Shown here: positions 58,080 to 64,000 of the stretch, in pieces
How the letters are laid out: each line of letters starts with the position of its first letter
Numbering within the stretch: position 1 is the first letter of the stretch
From: Methylococcus geothermalis
GTDB taxonomy: Bacteria; Pseudomonadota; Gammaproteobacteria; Methylococcales; Methylococcaceae
Reading direction: 5' to 3'
NCBI RefSeq assembly: GCF_012769535.1
Contig: NZ_CP046565.1
Location: forward strand, 62,001-126,000
Length of the DNA: 64,000 nt
Made by a program: the position numbers and the translations under genes
Notes under the pieces: generated by a model
What the model was told of the DNA's origin: nothing
What the model saw: only the letters and a program-made list of their open reading frames with translations
Database searches by the model: none

Positions 58080-58754
58080 ATGCCCATCACCGACTGGCCC
58101 GCCGACGAACGCCCACGCGAACGGCTACTGAAGCTCGGCCCCGCCGCCCTGTCCGACGCCGAATTGCTGGCCATTTTTCTGCGGACCGGCATCGCCGGCA
58201 AAAGCGCGGTCGACCTCGCGCGCGACCTTCTGCAGGAATTCGGCTCGCTGTCCGCCCTGCTCAAGGCGGACCACCAGCGTTTCGTGAGATCGGCCGGGCT
58301 CGGCACGGCAAAGTACACGCAAATCCAGGCCGTGCTCGAACTCGCGCGGCGCCATTTCGAGGAATGCCTGAAGCGCGAGGATGCGCTCACCAGCCCCGAG
58401 CTGACGCGGCAATATCTCTCGAACTGGCTGAAGGGCAAACCTTATGAGGTGTTCGTCGGGCTGTTCCTGGACAACCAGCACCGGGTGATCCGCGCGGAGG
58501 AACTGTTCCGCGGCACCATAGACGGGGCCTCGGTCTACCCTCGGGAAGTGGTCAAGCAGGCGCTCTCCGAAAACGCGGCGGCCATGATCTTCGCCCACAA
58601 CCACCCCTCCGGCATCTGCGAACCCAGCGACGCCGACCGCATGCTCACGCAAAGGCTGAAGCAGGCGCTGGGACTGGTCGACATCCGCGTGCTCGACCAT
58701 TTCATCATCGGCGACGGCATGCCTTATTCCTTTGCCGAGCGGGGGTTGCTCTGA
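58080..58754 (+). CDS. radC: RadC/JAB-domain protein
   Basis: The 224-residue protein has an N-terminal helix-hairpin-helix part ([20 protein letters not shown]) and a JAB/MPN domain with [14 protein letters not shown] near 173, the metal-binding motif. RadC's role is unclear despite its name. The start at MPITDWP is preceded by AAGGA; an ATG at 58047 would add 11 residues. Confidence 0.92.
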   Translation: MPITDWPADERPRERLLKLGPAALSDAELLAIFLRTGIAGKSAVDLARDLLQEFGSLSALLKADHQRFVRSAGLGTAKYTQIQAVLELARRHFEECLKREDALTSPELTRQYLSNWLKGKPYEVFVGLFLDNQHRVIRAEELFRGTIDGASVYPREVVKQALSENAAAMIFAHNHPSGICEPSDADRMLTQRLKQALGLVDIRVLDHFIIGDGMPYSFAERGLL

Positions 58755-58758
58755 GCCC

Positions 58759-58827
58759 ATGAGCGACACCCCATCGAGCCGCCCCTGCGGCAGCGGGAGG
58801 AACTTCAAGCATTGCTGCGCCGCTTGA
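58759..58827 (+). CDS. 22-residue SEC-C-type mini protein
   Basis: Four bases after the radC stop an ATG opens a 22-codon frame containing PCGSGRNFKHCC, exactly the core of the SEC-C zinc-binding motif known from the SecA C-terminus. It could be a very small zinc protein translated with radC, or a leftover end of a longer SEC-C gene. No separate ribosome-binding site is strong. Confidence 0.45.
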   Translation: MSDTPSSRPCGSGRNFKHCCAA

Positions 58828-58860
58828 CGGGCGACTCTCCCCTGGTGTCGACGCCGAGTT

Positions 58861-60087
58861 TCAGTTCGACGCCACGATCAGGTACATCCCCAACCCCACC
58901 ATCACCAAGCCGCTGAGCAGCTTGAGCCAGCGGCCTTCGCTCTCCTGGAGCCTGCGCTGGCTCAGGGTGACGACACCGACGCCGAGCACGATGACGTCGT
59001 CCAACATGTAGGCGAGATTGTACAAGAGGAGATACGCGTAGTACTCGGCGCCGCCCAACTGGCGCAGAGTCAGGATCCGGGTGTACAGGGCCGGAAACCC
59101 CGAGGTGCAAAGGAGTTCGACCAACTGGACCAGGACGGCGAGCACCACGGCACCGATCATGGCGCCCCAGAGGTTTTCCGCCTGCAGGATGCGCCGCATG
59201 CGGGCGTAGATGCCTGGCTTGGCGGCCGCCGGTATGGACAGCGAGACGCCGCGGCCGTAAGCCCAGAAATCCTTGAGGTGGATCGATCCGGCCAGAAGGG
59301 CGATCGCCGCGACGACGAGTTCCGATACCCGCGAAATGCCTATCAACACGAACAGATTGAGCCAAGCGGCCATGAACGCGAAATAGGCGATTCCTTCCAC
59401 CGCCACGAAGGCGCCTGCGATCGCCAGCATGCGCAGCCGGTCCTTCATCGGCGCCAGCAGTGAGATCATGAGGATCAGCACCCACAGCGAACACGGATTG
59501 AAGCCGTCAAGGAGTCCCAGGACGACGGTGAAAGCGGGCAATCCGGCCTGTTCGAGGGTGATCCGTTGCCCGAACAGTTCGACCGCGAAGGTTTCGGGCG
59601 TTGCCGGAGCCGCGGTTCCGGGGCCGCAGGTCAGGGACGCCTCGGCTTCGCAGCTCTCCGCCCCGCCCGGTCCGGCCCATCCGGCGTCGCCCAGCGCAGC
59701 GACGATCCGCTGCCCATCGCCTGATTCATCCGAATAGCCGACGATCCATTGCCCGCGCACCAGGAACGACGGGACCCTGGCGGATTGGTGCCGCTCGGCG
59801 GCAATCGCTTGCAACCGGGCCAGAGCGGTTTGGTCCTTCGCGACGTCCCGAATCAGGATGCGCAGGCCGGGGCGCTCGCGGCCGAGCGTTGCGAGAAAAG
59901 CTTCGGCCCGCTCGCAATGCGGACAGCCTTCGCGGACGAAGGCTTCGACGTCCGCCGGGGCCGACTGAACCGCTGCACCGCCTGCGGAAGCTTCCGCTAC
60001 CGCGGCGCCCGGCAGCGCCATGCAGACGGTCAGCGCTAACAGCAGAGGCCAGCGCTTCCATCCGTGTCGAGGCCGCATGCGCCGCAT
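58861..60087 (-). CDS. Glutaredoxin-like domain fused to CcdA-like membrane protein
   Basis: The 408-residue protein starts with a signal peptide or anchor. Next comes a thioredoxin-fold part with the redox motif REGCPHC (about 52-58), then at least six membrane helices beginning with FNPCSLWVLILMISLLAP, whose NPC recalls the CcdA/DsbD reductant channel. It likely carries reducing power to periplasmic thiols. The start ATG overlaps the preceding oxidoreductase stop by 1 nt. Confidence 0.75.
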   Translation of the reverse strand: MRRMRPRHGWKRWPLLLALTVCMALPGAAVAEASAGGAAVQSAPADVEAFVREGCPHCERAEAFLATLGRERPGLRILIRDVAKDQTALARLQAIAAERHQSARVPSFLVRGQWIVGYSDESGDGQRIVAALGDAGWAGPGGAESCEAEASLTCGPGTAAPATPETFAVELFGQRITLEQAGLPAFTVVLGLLDGFNPCSLWVLILMISLLAPMKDRLRMLAIAGAFVAVEGIAYFAFMAAWLNLFVLIGISRVSELVVAAIALLAGSIHLKDFWAYGRGVSLSIPAAAKPGIYARMRRILQAENLWGAMIGAVVLAVLVQLVELLCTSGFPALYTRILTLRQLGGAEYYAYLLLYNLAYMLDDVIVLGVGVVTLSQRRLQESEGRWLKLLSGLVMVGLGMYLIVASN

Positions 60088-61085
60088 CAGTCGATGCGCA
60101 GAACCAACTTGCCGGTGGCGTGGCCGGCTTCGATGGCCTCGTGCACGCGGGCGGCCTGTTCCAGCGGATAGACGCCGCCGAGATGCAGCTCGAGCTTGCC
60201 GGCATCGATCCATTCGCCGCAGGCGCGGAGGATTTCCACATGATGGTCCCGCGCTGCGTCCAGCTTGCGCAGCATCGGCACCAGCATCAGTTCGAAGCCT
60301 ATCCTGAGGTTGCGCATCCGCGCCTCGGCCAAGGACGTGCCGCCGGTATCGAGCAGGGTCACCAGGTCGCCGAAGTGGGCGGTGCACTCGATGCTGCGGC
60401 GGAACACCTCGGGACCGACCGTGTCCAGCACGAGATCGGCGCCCCGGCCGCCGGTCAGGGCGTTGACCTCGGCGACGAAATCCCGATGCCGGTAATCGAT
60501 GGTTTCATCGGCGCCCCAGCCCCTGGCCAGCGCGGCCTTGTCTTCGGAAGACACGGTGGCGATCACCCGCGCGCCGCGCAGTTTGGCCAATTGCACGGCG
60601 ACATGGCCGACGCCGCCGGCGGCGGCATGCACCAGGACGGTCTGGCCCGCCTGCAAGCGTCCGCGGTCGTATAAAGCACCCCAGGCGGTGATGAGCACCA
60701 GGGGACCGGCCGCGGCGCTGATGAAATCCAGCGACTGCGGTATGGGCGCCGCCCAGCGCTGGTCCAGCACGGTGTATTCGGCATAGTTGCCCTGCGCCGC
60801 GCCGAGCCCGCCGTTGCAGAACCACACCCGGTCGCCGACACGGAAGCGGTTGACCTCGGCCCCCGTTTCGACGACTTCGCCGGCGCCGTCGCAGCCGAGC
60901 ACCGCTGGCAGCGCGTCGTCGTAGAACAACCCGCGGCGGCGGACCTTGGTGTCGATGGGATTGACGCCGGCCGCCTTGAGCCGAACCTTGATGTCGGTCG
61001 GCGCCGCCAGCGCCGGCTCGGGCAGTTCGCGCAGCTCCAGCACCTCGGCGGCCTCGCCGGGCTTGGTCATGACGATGGCTTTCAT
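60087..61085 (-). CDS. NADPH:quinone oxidoreductase-type alcohol dehydrogenase
   Basis: The 332-residue protein is a zinc-independent medium-chain dehydrogenase/reductase of the quinone oxidoreductase group: AAGVNPIDTKVR (about 44-55), VGDRVWFCNGG, and the NADPH motif VLVHAAAGGVGHVAVQLAKL (about 150). It reduces quinones or enoyl compounds; the substrate is unknown. GGAGAGGA precedes the ATG at 61085. It overlaps the NlpC/P60 gene by 4 nt. Confidence 0.9.
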   Translation of the reverse strand: MKAIVMTKPGEAAEVLELRELPEPALAAPTDIKVRLKAAGVNPIDTKVRRRGLFYDDALPAVLGCDGAGEVVETGAEVNRFRVGDRVWFCNGGLGAAQGNYAEYTVLDQRWAAPIPQSLDFISAAAGPLVLITAWGALYDRGRLQAGQTVLVHAAAGGVGHVAVQLAKLRGARVIATVSSEDKAALARGWGADETIDYRHRDFVAEVNALTGGRGADLVLDTVGPEVFRRSIECTAHFGDLVTLLDTGGTSLAEARMRNLRIGFELMLVPMLRKLDAARDHHVEILRACGEWIDAGKLELHLGGVYPLEQAARVHEAIEAGHATGKLVLRID

Positions 61086-61627
61086 GGATGTCCTCTCCGT
61101 TGGGTTCGATGGCTGTGATGGGCGGCGGCCACGGTGTCGTCCGACCGCCGGTATCGGGAATCTGGCCGCCGCACGCCCAGGAAGCGGCTCAGCCAATACG
61201 GCTTGCTCAGGCTGGAGACCTTGACGCCGGAATGACTGCTGGAGGCATGGACGAAGGATTCGTTGCCGATGTAGATGCCGACGTGGGAATACGAGCGCCC
61301 GTCCGTCCTGAAAAACAGGAGATCGCCGGGAAGGCGGCAATTCTTGGGCACCTCAGGCAGCTTGCTCGCCATCTCGCGGGCGGTGCGCGGCAGATCGATG
61401 CCGTGCCGCTGATAGACGTGCTGGACGAAGCCGCTGCAGTCGAATCCTCTCTCCGGCGACGCTCCGCCCCACACGTACGGCACCCCTTGCAGACTCAATG
61501 CGTAGGGCACGACCTGGCCGTTGGCGGCGGCCGGCGCGCTTTGCTTCACCTCGGGCGTGCTCGCGCAGCCCGACAGGAGCGCCGGGAGCATCAGCAGGAT
61601 GAAGCGCAATAGCGGAACCACGGCCAT
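61082..61627 (-). CDS. NlpC/P60 endopeptidase lipoprotein
   Basis: The 181-residue protein has a signal peptide with lipobox LSGC (cysteine about 21). An NlpC/P60 peptidase domain follows, with the catalytic cysteine in FDCSGFVQHVY (about 64), histidine in YSHVGIYIG (about 114) and a third polar residue after SFVHASS. It cuts peptidoglycan cross-links. Lipoprotein sorting to the outer membrane is likely. It overlaps the oxidoreductase by 4 nt. Confidence 0.9.
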   Translation of the reverse strand: MAVVPLLRFILLMLPALLSGCASTPEVKQSAPAAANGQVVPYALSLQGVPYVWGGASPERGFDCSGFVQHVYQRHGIDLPRTAREMASKLPEVPKNCRLPGDLLFFRTDGRSYSHVGIYIGNESFVHASSSHSGVKVSSLSKPYWLSRFLGVRRPDSRYRRSDDTVAAAHHSHRTQRRGHP

Positions 61628-61708
61628 CGGCAGTTGAAGCGTGTTAGGTCACGGACCGCCATTATCCGGAGATTCCGCGGCGGGAGAAAGGGCGCGGCCC
61701 GGCTCGCC

Positions 61709-64000
<2,292 letters not shown>

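Overview
The window looks like chromosome of a gammaproteobacterial methanotroph, probably a Methylococcus relative. The supports are: formaldehyde-activating enzyme (fae; tetrahydromethanopterin C1 oxidation), a hopanoid transporter (hpnN), a CbbO/NorD-type protein, and the gammaproteobacterial block ubiH-pepP-ygfB facing zapA-6S RNA-fau. No ribosomal RNA is present to settle the species.

Layout. 1-10.7 kb is one minus-strand defence operon: a ribbon-helix-helix regulator, a DUF499 ATPase, DUF3780, the DarT/DarG toxin-antitoxin pair, a DUF1156 DNA methylase, and a PLD-helicase that runs off the left edge. 11.0-12.4 kb holds an IS3-family element with a damaged orfA and a small zinc-ribbon remnant. 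12.9-21.1 kb carries an AAA/DUF4143 ATPase and a complete type I-like Wadjet system (jetABCD), closed by a terminator. 21.2-25.2 kb is a decayed zone with 21-bp repeats in opposite orientations, a DUF1003 membrane protein, a methyltransferase, a nitroreductase-like protein and a peptide deformylase pseudogene. 25.2-28.1 kb is a compact merR/merTPA mercury-resistance locus with a textbook MerR promoter. 28.6-36.6 kb has a stand-alone CbbO/NorD vWA protein, a sulfotransferase overlapping a bile-acid-type transporter antisense, and hpnN. 37-44 kb holds nicotinamide salvage (pncA-pncB), small proteins and pntAB with a good sigma70-type promoter. 44-49 kb is the ubiH-pepP-ygfB / zapA-ssrS-fau block plus a FixJ-type regulator. 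49-52.7 kb is a likely fae-led transcription unit with stress-like accessory genes. 53-58 kb is argB-algC-dut-coaBC, with radC divergent. 58.8-64 kb has a glutaredoxin/CcdA-like membrane protein, a quinone oxidoreductase, an NlpC/P60 lipoprotein, cmoB, hemF and a partial mlaC.

How it works together. The left third is an accessory defence island with three separable anti-foreign-DNA strategies: modification/helicase-type defence, DNA ADP-ribosylation by DarT, and plasmid cleavage by Wadjet. The most unusual feature is the complete DarTG pair in the same orientation inside the DUF499/DUF3780/DUF1156/helicase operon, with overlapping or near-abutting gene junctions. The right two thirds is mainly housekeeping and C1-lifestyle chromosome, with local scars from indels and transfer.
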